Source: Spongospora subterranea (lineage: Eukaryota > Endomyxa > Phytomyxea > Plasmodiophorida > Plasmodiophoridae). From it: DNA of 64,000 nt. This document shows positions 32,745-43,690 of this stretch, piece after piece (position 1 is the stretch's first letter; the number at the start of each line of letters is the position of its first letter). Where the stretch lies: NCBI GenBank assembly GCA_900404475.1, contig OUQQ01000004.1, positions 1 through 64,000 of the forward strand, in the 5' to 3' direction. The translations under genes were made by a program, and so were the position numbers. Below the pieces are notes generated by a model, which did no database searches, was not told the origin of the DNA, and saw only the letters and a list, made by a program, of their open reading frames with translations.

Positions 32745-33428
32745 TTATGTGGAAGGCGCATTGCTTACTTGTCCGAGTTTCCTCTTTTTTAGCATTTCTT
32801 TCCTTTTCTCTATTTCGTGCTGGCGCTTCTTCTGCATGTCGGTAAACCGTTGCCTTGCAAGTTCGGTTTCTGCCTCAACCTCTTTTACCATTTGCTTCTC
32901 CACATGGGTTAGCGTCTTTCGAAACCTGTCCAGTACTTCAGCTTGGTCAGCTGGAGCGGACAACGGTGGAGCCGTGACGCCATCTCCATCATCCGCACCT
33001 GCAGGTACAAAACCTGCTTCCGACTCCCAACCTTTTTTTTCAAAATCGATTAATGAATTTGAATCAGCGCCACCTAGATTGACCAGTTTCTGGTATAGCG
33101 CCACCTTGACGTTCATTCGATTGATCCTTTCTTCGGCTTCCAACGCTTCCTAAATGCTATTAGAAATGGGTTTAAATAAGAACACATTGCGAACCTGTTT
33201 CGCTGCCTGCTGATCTCTGGCAGCTGTTTTGGCAGATATCGTCAGACCAGGAGTCTTTTTCCTAAGCTCGTTCGTCCCTGATTTCATCTCTTGTTCGGTG
33301 GCATATAAGGTCGCCTTCAAATTGACGACTGACGCCTGATCCACAGGAATTGGGCGTGCTTGACGAGGTTGGACTGACGATTCCGTCAACCAGCCCATAG
33401 AGCCAACGCTGCGATTCCCGCTCGACAT
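32745..33428 (-). CDS. CCDC174: Short CCDC174-like nuclear protein
   Basis: Two exons (33428 down to about 33195 and about 33152 down to 32745, intron of about 45 nt) give roughly 210 aa. The N-terminal block ASVVNLKATLYATEQEMK matches the LVDLKAELF start of CCDC174. It is followed by a basic stretch, then ALYQKLVNLGG and SLIDFEKKGW, which match KLYEKM...LVDF of the family. The C-terminus is a charged helix with KRQHEIEKRKEMLKKRK. Vertebrate CCDC174 is about twice as long and associates with the exon-junction complex/spliceosome, so the middle of the family protein is missing here. The frame is intact. Confidence 0.75.
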
Positions 33429-33899
33429 TCTCGCTGGCGTTGGACGCCCCTCGCCACCGGCGACAAGACAAGTTACGGACTGGGCTCCGCCAATCTCTCA
33501 CCTCCCTCCGATTCGTCACAAACTACAATACAAACACATTATGGGTTCTGTAGATTGCTGAATACGCCTTATCCGACGAGTATCGGCTGTTCGAAATTGC
33601 TACTCGTGAGAGCGGCCTACATCGAGTTATCAGGTCTGTCATTAATCGCCTGTACGAGCATCGAAGCACCTGTAAGACGAACACGCCCTTGCGATGAAGA
33701 CTGGGTATCACTTTTTGTTGAAAAATTTTTTTGGGGATAATTGTCGAATCGGGCGAGAAATCACGAAGTGTCATTTCTTATTTTGCGCCAAAGTGTTTTC
33801 CTGTATGGCTCTTGCGAGTCTTCCAGGACGCTACCGTCATCGCTATCCGACAATGAAGCCGATGCGTAACTTGACGCCTGTCGCACAACTGAGAAGAAC
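33429..33899. other. Gap between CCDC174 and a gypsy fragment
   Basis: Mostly non-coding. A minus-strand frame just upstream of CCDC174 (33262-33519) overlaps the gene out of frame and is probably a shadow. The last 80 bp already read into degenerate retrotransposon sequence on the plus strand. Confidence 0.35.
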
Positions 33900-34370
33900 G
33901 AGGCTGAGGCTTTCGTGAACCGCTGCCAGAAGTTCCATGAACAGGTCGCTCAGTTCTTGAACATGGGTAGTGCTGACGTAAAAAGATTAGGTCCTTTTCC
34001 CAACAGTAGGATTATTAACCCTGTCGCCTATGAGTTGGACTTTTCAAACAATTTCCGTTTGCACCGGGTTTTCCATTCGTCATTGCTGGAACCACATGGC
34101 GCCAATAAGTTGCCAGGTCGCAAACAACCGAATTCTCCACCTTTTGCATTGGATGATTCACAACATGAAGTTGAGGACATCATCGCGTCTAGGGTAGTAC
34201 GTGGTCAACATTATTATTTGGTTGATTGGAAAGGGTGACGATATATCTGACCGTTCTTGGGAACCTTCAACATCCCTTGTCGCATCTGCTACGGTCCCCT
34301 TAAGGGAGTCCATTGCAAAGTTTTATCGCACTCACCCGAATGCAGCCCGCCCAAGACGGGGGATACTGTT
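33900..34370 (+). mobile_element. Ty3/gypsy integrase C-terminus plus chromodomain fragment
   Basis: The plus-strand frame 33915-34238 contains VKRLGPFPNSRIINPVAYEL and LHRVFHSSLLEPH, the conserved C-terminal domain of gypsy integrases. A chromodomain start (EVEDIIASR...YYLVDWKG) follows. An in-frame stop and shift at about 34237 separate it from the rest of the chromodomain (DRSWEPSTSL). The fragment has no N-terminus, so it is a dead remnant. Confidence 0.82.
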
Positions 34371-34599
34371 ATGAGCGGTGCTTGATATGGTTCATGCGTC
34401 ATTGGATATCATCAATAAACGACTCAACGGACAACGTCTAGTTAAGCATCACGGGTTCCTTATATTGCCAATATCAACCTCTCCCTCTCTCGAACATGAC
34501 ATAACTGCCTCACTGTTTACGGGTTCGTGGTGCAATTGTGCCCCGACCGTATGGTTCAGCTATTCATGCATCCAAACCTAACACTGTTCTACACTATGA

Positions 34600-35680
34600 T
34601 TTTTTATTCATCTCCAAACCGAGTATCAACCAAAACACCCATTTTCATATGTGCTTGTTTTGAAGGATGATTTCAGCGGTTTTGTTAAATTGATCGCCTG
34701 CGAACACGCTGATCATTTCACAGTGGTATTCGCCCTCATCGACTGGTTTAAACAGTTCGGGATAGTGTACCAACACGTTTGAGATTAGGGATCAAACTTC
34801 AAGAACATGAATTGGGTTCTCGTCTACATATCGCTCGACACTTTACTACCGCCTATCCATGGCCAATGGGACATATTTTATCCGCTTTAAAGAAACTATT
34901 GTCGGAGTTCAGCCTTCCTTTCGATGGCAATTGGCCTTATATTCTTCCTCTCGTCAATATGATCCTCAACCATCGTGTTCGTCCCAAGATCGGTTTCTCT
35001 CCGGTCACCATTTTCACATGCTTGCAACCTTTTTGTTTTTTGTCGTCAATTTTCCTTCCTCACAGTGACACCATTGTTAGTGTTCCTATAGCTCCACAGC
35101 GAATCAATGAGATCACAGTCGATCTTTCTGGCGCCCTGGATTCCATGCACAAGGAAGTGGCTGATCGCGTACTCAGACAACGCGCACAGAAGCACCGTTC
35201 TCGTCGAAATCACAGATCCACCGTCGACATTAATTTTACTACAGGTGATTATGTGCTCGACTCTTCACCGAGTCAGAGTAGAAAATCCTGTGTTAACTGG
35301 TTCGGTCCAGCACAAATTGTTGACGTGGTCAACCCGCACGTGGTCATGGTAAAAAAATTGATTACTTCGGACATCTCGGCAATGCATACCACGACAAGAC
35401 CCTCAACGACACAACGCCGCTTCTTCACACAATCGCATCGCAGGTGCTACATATAAAGTCTCCTCCATTTGCGATTTGAGGTGCAACGCTGGTATCGGGG
35501 GAAATCGAACTGTTGATCGGTTGGCAGGGTTTTGAGCCAGCTGATTTCACTTGGGAGTTTTTTTATTCGATTGCTTCGGATGTTCCTCAACTTGTGAAAA
35601 TCCTTTTTACAAGCACGTCCCAGGGAGCCACTTTCTGCCGAACTTCTCCAGGGCCTGATTTAAAGAGGGGAATGTGGTAC
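34600..35680 (+). mobile_element. Second Ty3/gypsy fragment: integrase core and chromodomain
   Basis: The plus strand from about 34640 reads an integrase core start (VLKDDFSGFVKLIACEHAD), is shifted, then continues as a 225-codon frame (34779-35456). That frame holds the core end (NGNWPYILPLVNMILNHR) and the C-terminal domain (GDYVLDSSPS...WFGPAQIVDVVNPH). A chromodomain follows in another frame (LLIGWQGFEPADFTWEFF, about 35512-35565). It has stops and frameshifts throughout. It is a different copy from the fragment at 33.9 kb, since both carry the same end domains. Confidence 0.8.
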
Positions 35681-36025
35681 TAATCGACCCCCCTGTCCTG
35701 TAACCATGGGCACTCTTTTCCGCTCTAATAAACACAACTTCTTTTTCCTCTCTCTTTTCCTCATCTCCTCTCCCTTCGTCGCTATTCCGCCTGGTCACTG
35801 TCGATCGGGCGGCAGCACTCGCCAGTAACTATTTTCACAGGTTTACTGCCTACTACTCTTTTGTCAACTATATTTCTTGATCGCATGCAAGCGTTTGTTG
35901 ATGTCCCTTTATCTCCTGAGGCTATATTCGACCTCACTTCGAATTTGGTTGATTTCCAAAATACGGCTTCCTTTTCCGAACTTCGAGCATAGCTGACCGA
36001 AATGTTTTTTCAGTTTGACAAGCTC

Positions 36026-36395
36026 TCAGCATACGTATTTGTTCTCCAGTGATCCAGCTAGTTTAGTGGTCTCTGGTTTATACGTCGCGTAGTGTGTGAA
36101 TAAGTTATTCGCGGTTGGTTTTCTGAATGGTTTGATATCCAAGTGTCGTTTGATGCTGAACTTTTCGCCCAGGGATATGGTTATATCCAAAAAGTTTACT
36201 TTATCACCAAATTGTTCCATGTTGAATGTTAACATGTTGGCCCCATTTAGGTGGTCTGTAATGGCGTTAGCACTTTTCAGAGAATCTACAACGTTAAGAA
36301 TATCATCGCGATATCGCCTGTATAAAAATGCCTTATGTTCTTTTGGTACTTTGGGAAGAATGTGTTTCTCTAAAGCTACAGTACAGTAGCGGACA
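36026..36395 (-). mobile_element. Reverse transcriptase fragment (Penelope-like or related)
   Basis: Minus strand: FLYRRYRDDILNV, an RT active-site block with the catalytic DD pair, is followed by KVNFLDITISLGEKF and then KPFRKPTANNLFTHYA. The order RYxDD - NFLDxTI - Y/FRKPTxTN is typical of Penelope-like and some related non-LTR reverse transcriptases. It is a short fragment with no endonuclease domain in sight. Confidence 0.65.
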
Positions 36396-36799
36396 CCTTA
36401 ATTCTGTAATTTTTGTGAGGGAGAAAAGTCCGTGGTTAATAGGCGCATCCCCTTATGAATACAACAAATAAACGACACGGCAAATTGGCGTTCTCAGTAA
36501 TCTGAACCAGTCGCCGTTTCGTTTTTCAAAACTGTTGCAGGACATTGCGCCGTTGCGCAATTATTACTCCCTCTGTCCCGCAATATTTGTAGATTCTGTG
36601 GTCTGACCTTGTCCCATTTTAATTGTTACGGTTATTGAAAACGTACAGAATGCATTCATTCACATACCTAGTGTTTCTTGCATTCTTTTGACAACTTCAA
36701 AGTCGCAGCAAATCGATATAGGAAGCATGGCTGCGCGCTCCAATCGGTCCTTTCCCTTGTGGGGGAATCTTGTACGCAATCCCACCTTCATTTTTTCAA

Positions 36800-37708
36800 T
36801 AATTGATTTCAAGCACTGCTGGAGCGTGAGGAATATGGAATTCAATGCTTTCATATGAAAGACGAATGACGTCATACGAAGGAGACTTCATGGAAAATGA
36901 TGTCGCCCCGAAACTCAATGAAGGAGAACGGCCTCTGGTGCTGGTGACTCATGATGAATCCTGTTTTGGATCAAATGATGGACGTTCTTTTGTTTGGATA
37001 AACGAAGACAAGAGGGAGATTCGTCCTAAAGGTAACGGCAGAAGCCTGATATCAGCATTTCTCTGTGAATGCCATGGTCTCCTGCGATAGCCAACAAGCC
37101 CTGAAATCCCTCAGGATTCGACTGTTTTCTTGAAACCTGGAGCAAACGCTGAAGGTTATTGGAGAAACTGTGACCTTGTTCAGCAGTTGAAAGAAAAGGC
37201 AATACCGATATTCCAGTTTCTGCATCCTGGTTGTGATGGAATCTTCATGTTTGACAATTCGCAAAACCATCATGCAATTGCTCCAGACGCATTGTCTGTA
37301 AGCAAGATGAATATGAGCGATGGAGGGCGAAATGCCAGAATCATGCGGTCTGGATGGTGCATCAACAGCTGCGGAGAGCGCATCGAACAGACCATGACGA
37401 CTGAGAATGGACTCTCGAAGGGCCTCAAGCGTGTTGAATTGGAGATTCAGTCCAAGAAGCCAAAAACCTGTTGAAGGAGCAACCAGACTTTAAAAGCCAG
37501 ATTGGAATGGCTGCAAGAAACTGTAATTAACCAGGGATTATTCGTCGATTTCTATCCGAAGTATCACTGTGAGTTTAATTTCATAGAAATGTTTTGAGGT
37601 GCAGCCAAAGCGTTTTCAAGAGCTCGATGCACATTTCGATTTGACGAATTAGTTCAACTGGTTCCTGAAGCCGTCAAAAGTGTTTCTATAGGCAAAATTA
37701 GGTGTTCG
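36800..37708 (+). pseudogene. DDE transposase remnant (HDES...FDNS...HCEFN type)
   Basis: Two plus-strand frames (36845-37090 and 37130-37474) and a further stretch to 37700 carry the order VTHDESCFGSNDGRSFVW, GNGRSLISAFL, IFMFDNSQNHHAIAPDAL, then after more stops [13 protein letters not shown]. This pattern of catalytic acids (HDE, FDN, HCEFN..E) belongs to a DDE transposase family that I associate with fungal genomes. The N-terminal DNA-binding part is missing, and stops interrupt it at 37088, 37472 and 37594 (TGA where the inverted copy has Trp). Confidence 0.75.
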
Positions 37709-37868
37709 CTCGTAAATCCTATCGGTACATGGACGCTTACCGCGTCCGGCTAATTTTGCCTATAGAAACACTTTTGAGGGCTTCTGGAACCAGTTCAACT
37801 AATTCGTCAAAGCGAAATGTGCATCGAGCTCTTGAAAACGCTTTGGCTGCACCCCAAAACATTTCTAT
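37583..37868. repeat. 119-bp inverted repeat formed by two facing transposase ends
   Basis: 37583-37701 and 37750-37868 are reverse complements at about 96% identity, with a 48-bp spacer. Both arms are coding sequence of the transposase C-terminus, so this is two element ends placed tail to tail rather than terminal inverted repeats. Confidence 0.85.
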
Positions 37869-37946
37869 TCCCTTAATCACAACCAAATTGAGTTTGCAGT
37901 CAAACAGTACCGCGGTCATCGCAAGATTCCTCTGCGCATGCAACAA
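37737..37946 (-). pseudogene. Inverted 3' end of the same transposase
   Basis: The minus strand encodes IEMFWGAAKAFSRARCTF and the following FDELVELVPEALKSVS, nearly identical to the end of the plus-strand remnant. It keeps Trp in FWGAAK where the plus copy has a stop. Only the last ~65 codons are present. Confidence 0.75.
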
Positions 37947-38205
37947 TTTTTCAATTTTCCGCGCGCAATTATCAGATTTGAGATTGAAACAAAGTACAGA
38001 ATTAAGATGTCCGCTAGGTACTGTACTTTCATCACCCTGCCGGTAACCAGTACGGTACAGGCCCTGTACCGTACCGTACGTACCCTATACCCGTACCACG
38101 AACGGGCTACACATTTCACATTACATTACGGACAGACTCGTAACCGATAACGGCAGTGCTCTCAGGGTTTCACCATTTCAGATCTATTATCGACGATCGT
38201 CCATA

Positions 38206-39325
38206 ATGATAGGCTCTCGACCTTCATTGCTCGATTATGATCCATCGCTTGCGTTAATTCCGCCATTCCGGTTTGCAATCATAGAGGACGGCCTGCTACG
38301 CGGCGCGTATCCAACACTCAGGAATTTCCGATTTCTCTCCCTCCAATTGCTGAAGTCCATTGTTAGCCTGGTCCCAGAGAAACCGACCTCAGATTTGCTA
38401 GGATTTTGTTCGAATATTGGCATCACGTCACATCATTTTCCAGTGTCCAAGTACAAAGAGTCTGTGTCAATCAATAAAGCTCAGGTTTCCGCTATTCTTC
38501 AAGTAAGAGCCCACTTGCCTTGACGACTGCTTTTTGCTGAACATATTTTATAGGTCCTCATCGATCCAGATTCGTTGCCTTGCTACATCCATTGCCTGGA
38601 CGGTGTTCATGTAACCGGTACACAGGAGTGTTGCTGCAACAATCTCATGATTTAACCGATTTATAGGAATTATAGTGGCTTGTTTTAGAAAACTTCAAAA
38701 TTGGGTTCGCCCAGCAATTATACATGAATTTTGCAGGTTGCTGTTTTCGCAAATTGTTATGGTTGATAACCTCACCTTAGGTTTGATTTTGGCGGAGAGA
38801 TGATCGTTGAAGGTAAATCCGGCACAGTTTTTTGTCAGTTTTTTTTACTTGCCAATGTAGAAACACAGTTTCTAGACGACTACGATGGTGATATCATCGT
38901 TCCAGGTAATCATGGATTCATCACATTTTATCCACATTGCCGCGCGTTCTCAGCGTCTTTTAGACGTTGTCCCTTCGTTTCTTTGGAATGGGCTCAATAA
39001 TGTGAAACACCCGAGCATAAAATTAGTGAAAGTGTTTCAACATGACAATCCTGATAACATGCCTCTATCTGAGGACGGTATTCATGGCATTGATGCATCG
39101 ACTTCTAGTCAAAGGAGATTAAACCGATCTGTCGTTGATCTTATCGATAGAGGAAGGCTTTCCTATTTTGACGTTCTTTTAACCCATCAAAATTCCCCAG
39201 GTGAGGATCGCATTCGCCATGAACAAGCGAAAGAAACGTTCTCTATTGGAATCAGAGCTATGGGACTTGAGTCATCGGTCGCTATCAATTTCAGGACTCG
39301 AATGGTGAGGACAATGAAACTATAG
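38206..39325 (+). CDS. PFA-DSP/Oca-type phosphatase-fold protein lacking catalytic Arg
   Basis: Six exons (38206-38502, 38554-38617, 38667-38736, 38781-38812, 38861-38898, 38954-39325) give 290 aa with consistent phases. The N-terminal half is the plant-and-fungi atypical dual-specificity phosphatase fold: PPFRFAIIEDGLLRGAYPTL at about residue 24, then FCSNIGI. The signature loop at residues 112-121 reads HCLDGVHVTG. In active Siw14-type enzymes it is HC-x5-R-TG. Cys113 is present but the Arg position (119) is Val, so phosphate binding and catalysis should be lost or altered. The next segment IIVACFRKLQNWVRPAIIHEF matches the family. The last ~125 residues are an unrecognised extension. Fungal Oca proteins of this family act in stress and inositol-pyrophosphate signalling. 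Confidence 0.8.
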
Positions 39326-39611
39326 TCTTCGTAGCCTTGCTTATTCTATTGTAGCTGTCGTTGCAGGAACTTGACAGTGCTCATGAAACTCAGAGCCATC
39401 TTCCTTAGTTTTATGTCTGTATACTGATAAATCTATATCTACTGAGTTCGAGTCGTCGCCGTTCTGGTACAACATAAAACAGTTTGAGTATCTCGCATCT
39501 GCGACTATCGCGCTCTGGTGTAAGCCGAAGTGTACCGATCCAGATCGTACAAACCGCGATCTTGTTAGCGGGTTGTCTTCAAGCAGCGTTCATAGTCCAT
39601 TCGCAACTAAA

Positions 39612-42203
39612 ATGGTGAAAACAGCTATTCAAGTCTTTGTACGGACGCGTCCCATCGCCGATTTTGCCCATGATGCAATCAAAATTGATCCGAAAGCCGG
39701 ATCTGTCTCCATTCATATGGACAAAAATGGTGGTACCCCAAACACAGGTCTCAATAACCTTCTCCAAGACTGGACGTTTCGGGTAAATCGGGTCCTGCAT
39801 TGTGAAAGCCAAGAAGCGACCTTTGATATCTGTTGTCGAGACATGGTATTGAATACAGTATTATGTTTTTGTGTACCATTTCAAAACCACTCGACAGGTG
39901 ATGGCGACTCTAAATGGATACAATGGGACGCTAATGGCTTATGGGCAAACTGGCGCTGGAAAATCATTTACTATGGGTAAAACCAAAAACTTCAAATCTC
40001 GCTTGATCTGAACAATTTCTCGCAGGTAATGGGACATATGACTATAAATATAGAGGCATATCATCCAGAGCAATTTCACTGATATTTCGTGCTATTGCAT
40101 CCCGCCCAGGTGCCTGCATGAAAAGTTTTAACTCTCGAACTCAACCAATCTTGTAGAGAACGAAATCGTGACCCGTGTTTCATATATGGAGATTTATAAT
40201 GAAATGTTGCGAGATCTGTTATGTGAGGAATCCAGGGATCTATCGGTTCGCGAAGACTCCTCCGGCAATGTGTCTGTGAAAGGACTGAAGAAGCCTGAGG
40301 TGACTAATGAAGAGCAAGCCCTGAATCTTCTTTTCGAAGGCGAATCCAATCGCTCTATGGGGCAACACGCTAACAATACCTCATCGTCCAGGTCACACAC
40401 CATCTTCACAATATATCTAGAGACCCGTTCTAGGATCGAATCTGCTGAGAAAGTAATCGTTTCGAAATTGAACTTGGTCGATTTAGCCGGAAGTGAGCGT
40501 GTTGCCAAGACAGACTCCCGAGGTCAAACGCTGCAGGTTTGTCGGTCAATCGTCAAACGTGTGCCTCAATAATGTGTGTTTGTGCTTGCAGGAGGCACTC
40601 TATATCAATCGGTCGTTATCATTCCTAGAACAGGTTGTGATTGCACTGAGCTCACGACATCGTGACCATATCCCGTTCCGCTCGTCAAAGTTAACCCACG
40701 TACTTCGGGACTCTCTTGGTATCTGTCTTATTATTCCATTGTCTGCTCTAACCTCACACCGAGCGTCTAGGTGGGAACAGTATTACGAGGCTGATCGCCA
40801 ACGTATGGCCTGCAGCTCGTCATTTGGAGGAGACCATCTCGACTTTGAAGTTCGCGACACGCATGATGCGGTTGACTACAGATGCGACGATCAATATAGA
40901 TCTGGATCCGACGCTGCTGTTGAAGAAATATGAAAAACAGATTGCGTTGTTAAAGCAAGAATTAGCAATGGTAGTACCCAGACTGATAACAACGGTTTCG
41001 TAGTCAGTATTGACGTCAACTTCAGCATGATATGATCAGCAACCGTGGACCCGTCTCACATGAAGATTTCACGCCGGAACAACAGAAACAGATTCACGAG
41101 CAAGTTTTACAGTATTTAGCGTTGACCATCCCCGAGTTGCCCATCGTCAGCCTTCAACAAGTTCACGAGATCTTCCGCCAATTCAAAATCATTTGTAAAC
41201 AGCATTCTGTACCTGCGGAGGGGACATCTCTCGGGAGCTCAACTGACGCCGCATCGGCTTCACTTAAGACGACACCAAACCCGACGACAATGTCGTCAAA
41301 GAGCTCGGCCGGTCCCACGCTGGTTGGAGAATTGGTCGAAAATCTGAGCGGATTCAGTGTTGGCGGAAGCGCACCATCTGACGCCCGCCCTGTTATTGAA
41401 GAGGATGACATGATGTCACGAGCTGCCTCACCCGACCGTCGAACTGTGAAAACACCCAACCCTATCCCTGTCCAAACTGCTGCTGCCAATGTACCAGTCC
41501 TGTTGGACGAGGAAACTGCCTTTCAAGAGTGGCGATCCTCGGAGGGAGCTTCACCTAATGCCGAGTATTCAGACTTGACGGCGAAGATCAGGGAAGCTCG
41601 AGAACAGTATAAGGTGGCAGGTACCGTCGTCAACGCCGCAAAGCGCGAGATAGACACATTGTCGGCCAGGTTGGCCGAGCTCAGGGCCGAGAGGACTGCA
41701 GTCAGCCCTGAATCTTTATCGAACGAAGAAATCATTGACGAAGAAGAGTATACGATGATTCGAGACATAAAACAGAGGAAAACCGAATACCAAAACGCTT
41801 TCGAGCGGTGGAAAAGCGTCCGAGATGAGTTGTCGTTATTGAAGGAAAACTGCCAACTCATCAAAAAACGCATGGCCAGCCAGTTTCTGCAATGGTAATG
41901 GCGTTCCTTGCTGCTTCATCGTTTGGTTAATTCCCTAATAGGTTTGAGCAGCGCCGCGCTTCTGACAGTATTGACATTCTGGATGATGGCGAACAGTTTG
42001 AGAAAATCGAAGCGGATCGAATTCTGAACAGTGATCCGGAGTCACTATCGTATTACAACGCCAAAAAAACCCTAATTCGCAATGCTTACAAGGTAAGGAA
42101 GTGCGGCATACATTTAAATCTGTGCATTACAACCACTGTTTATCAGAGAAAGGGAAACAAGAGGATAATGGCGAATATGGCCAGGGTTAAAGGCCTCAGT
42201 TGA
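39612..42203 (+). CDS. KIF9: Kinesin-9 (KIF9) motor protein
   Basis: A microtubule motor of the axonemal central apparatus. The N-terminal motor domain is complete: IQVFVRTRPIADFAHD at the start, P-loop GQTGAGKSFT (about 39946), switch I NNTSSSRSH (about 40374), switch II LVDLAGSER (about 40475), and HIPFRSSKLTHVLRDSLGG...LIANVW. After the neck come KKYEKQIALLKQELA, an EQQKQIHEQVLQYLALTIPEL segment as in KIF9, a Ser/Pro linker, and a C-terminal coiled coil with DEEEYTMIRDIKQRK (about 41740) and ESLSYYNAKKTLIRNAYK. Introns of 45-60 nt split it. FAHD and the whole C-terminal layout match human KIF9, so orthology is strong. Confidence 0.93.
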
Positions 42204-42303
42204 ATGAACTCAACTCATAATTTCTGTTAAACTAACGCTTGATAATGGCGTTTTACCACAGCAATAGCCTAGTACTCTAAATCAAATGTATTGATCTAGC
42301 GTG

Positions 42304-43234
42304 TTATACAGACCTCCAAACGCGACCGCGATCGAGCATCTGCCGATCCAAATACGACATAGATATTGTGTCGGATACGAGCTTGGCTCCACCTTCCATT
42401 AGCGTACACAGCAACACAGCGCCACCAAACAACGCCGAACAAAACATCTCGGTTGGGTATATTGATATGAGCTTCGTATAGAACTCCTGAAGCAAAAATA
42501 TCGACCTTCTTAATGGCCCTTTCAACGACTTAGCCGCATTTGTGACGAACGATAAATTTGCATTAGCTCCAGGAGATGGACTGCCCATATCTTCTATTGG
42601 CATATCATCGGCGAGATCGTCGAAGTCGCAATGGTGCTCCTAATCGAAAGGAATTTAAAAGTTTGGAGGACGATAACGATCTGATGAAGTATACTTCGCA
42701 AGAGGTATATTCGCTGGTAGCGACGGAAATAATATCGCTCAGAGCATCAGACAGAAAGACGTAGCCCTGGTCAGTTTCAGAACCGGAGCTCATCTCGATA
42801 TGAATTTCAATGAGTGGTATTCCGGTCCGAGGAATATACGGAACAATCGGCCGGTTTGAACTGTTCCGCATTGGTGTAGGGAAACTGCTGGTAATCACGC
42901 GCCAATGGTCCACATCTCTCTACAGGTTCATGATAGAATCGTATTCCCACAGTCGACTGATCCAACCATGAAGCAGAATATAATGCAGAAAGAGTGGTGA
43001 AGCGACACATTGTCGCATATGATGGAAATACACATCGAACTCATAATATTGAGTGATAAACCGGCGTCCCATCAAATGCATCGACACGCGAGTCCGAATA
43101 TTGCCTATAGCAAGCAAGTGCTATTGTTGAATTGACCAGAATATATAGTCCTCCTTCATAATCTATTTACGTCTCGGAGAAAACCACCAATGCTGCGGAG
43201 TGCGTGACGGACCTCGTTCGAGGTTGAGCATCAT
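42304..43234 (-). CDS. Unrecognised protein with one C-terminal membrane helix
   Basis: Minus-strand exons, start ATG at 43234. Clear pieces are RTRVSMHLMGRRFITQYYEF (about 43095-43036), PIVPYIPRTGIPLIEIHIEM (about 42855-42796), and an exon after a 57-nt intron that begins EHHCDFDDLADDMP (about 42640) and continues to the stop at 42304. That last exon carries a predicted membrane segment MFCSALFGGAVLLCTL (about 42455-42408). The splice between 43010 and 42910 could not be fixed with one consistent phase. I considered seipin, because of the IPxTGxxxIEI string before a membrane helix, but the rest does not fit. Confidence 0.4.
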
Positions 43235-43690
43235 CTGGGATGGATATTGCTCCTCGCAGAAACCGTCAGTCCGCGCTCTCTACATTTCACCTATACTCCG
43301 GCACCCGACATCGATCCACGTCGGTCGTGAAGGCCCGACGCGTTGCCCATCTTGTCGCCAACCAAGGTAATAATTGCATAGAGTGAGAGCTGGCCAAATT
43401 GGGCTGCTGTTTGACAGTGACCTGAGTGATGTGATATACTGGGTAGAGTGTGGGCCCGGCCCTTTTCTCTTCTATGTTTCATGATCGTTATGTCATTACT
43501 CTCCGTTTATCTGGTTCATTATTCTAATCTATCGCTTGTTATCCAATGAACGATCGACACGAATAGCGTTGTCGCCCAGGATTGATTTTTTTCGCCAGTT
43601 TCTCCAATTACACCGTTGCTTCCCATCACAAATCATCAACCGACCACATCTCTCATTATTGTGCGTTTTTTGTTGTTTTTTATAGCAATA
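43235..43690. other. Intergenic promoter region between divergent genes
   Basis: No coding exon is seen. The plus-strand frame is open from 43616 into the next gene but reads as a pyrimidine-rich 5' leader rather than protein. The flanking genes point away from each other. Confidence 0.45.

Noticed and set aside
39001..39325. Separate gene after a PFA-DSP ending at 39000
   Set aside because: A 55-nt intron (38899-38953) in phase 0 connects the fold to this frame, giving a total divisible by three. The ending at 39000 needs a weaker choice.
42304..43234. Seipin identity
   Set aside because: Only one short IPxTGxxxIEI string resembles it. The paired membrane helices and the conserved luminal blocks are not found.
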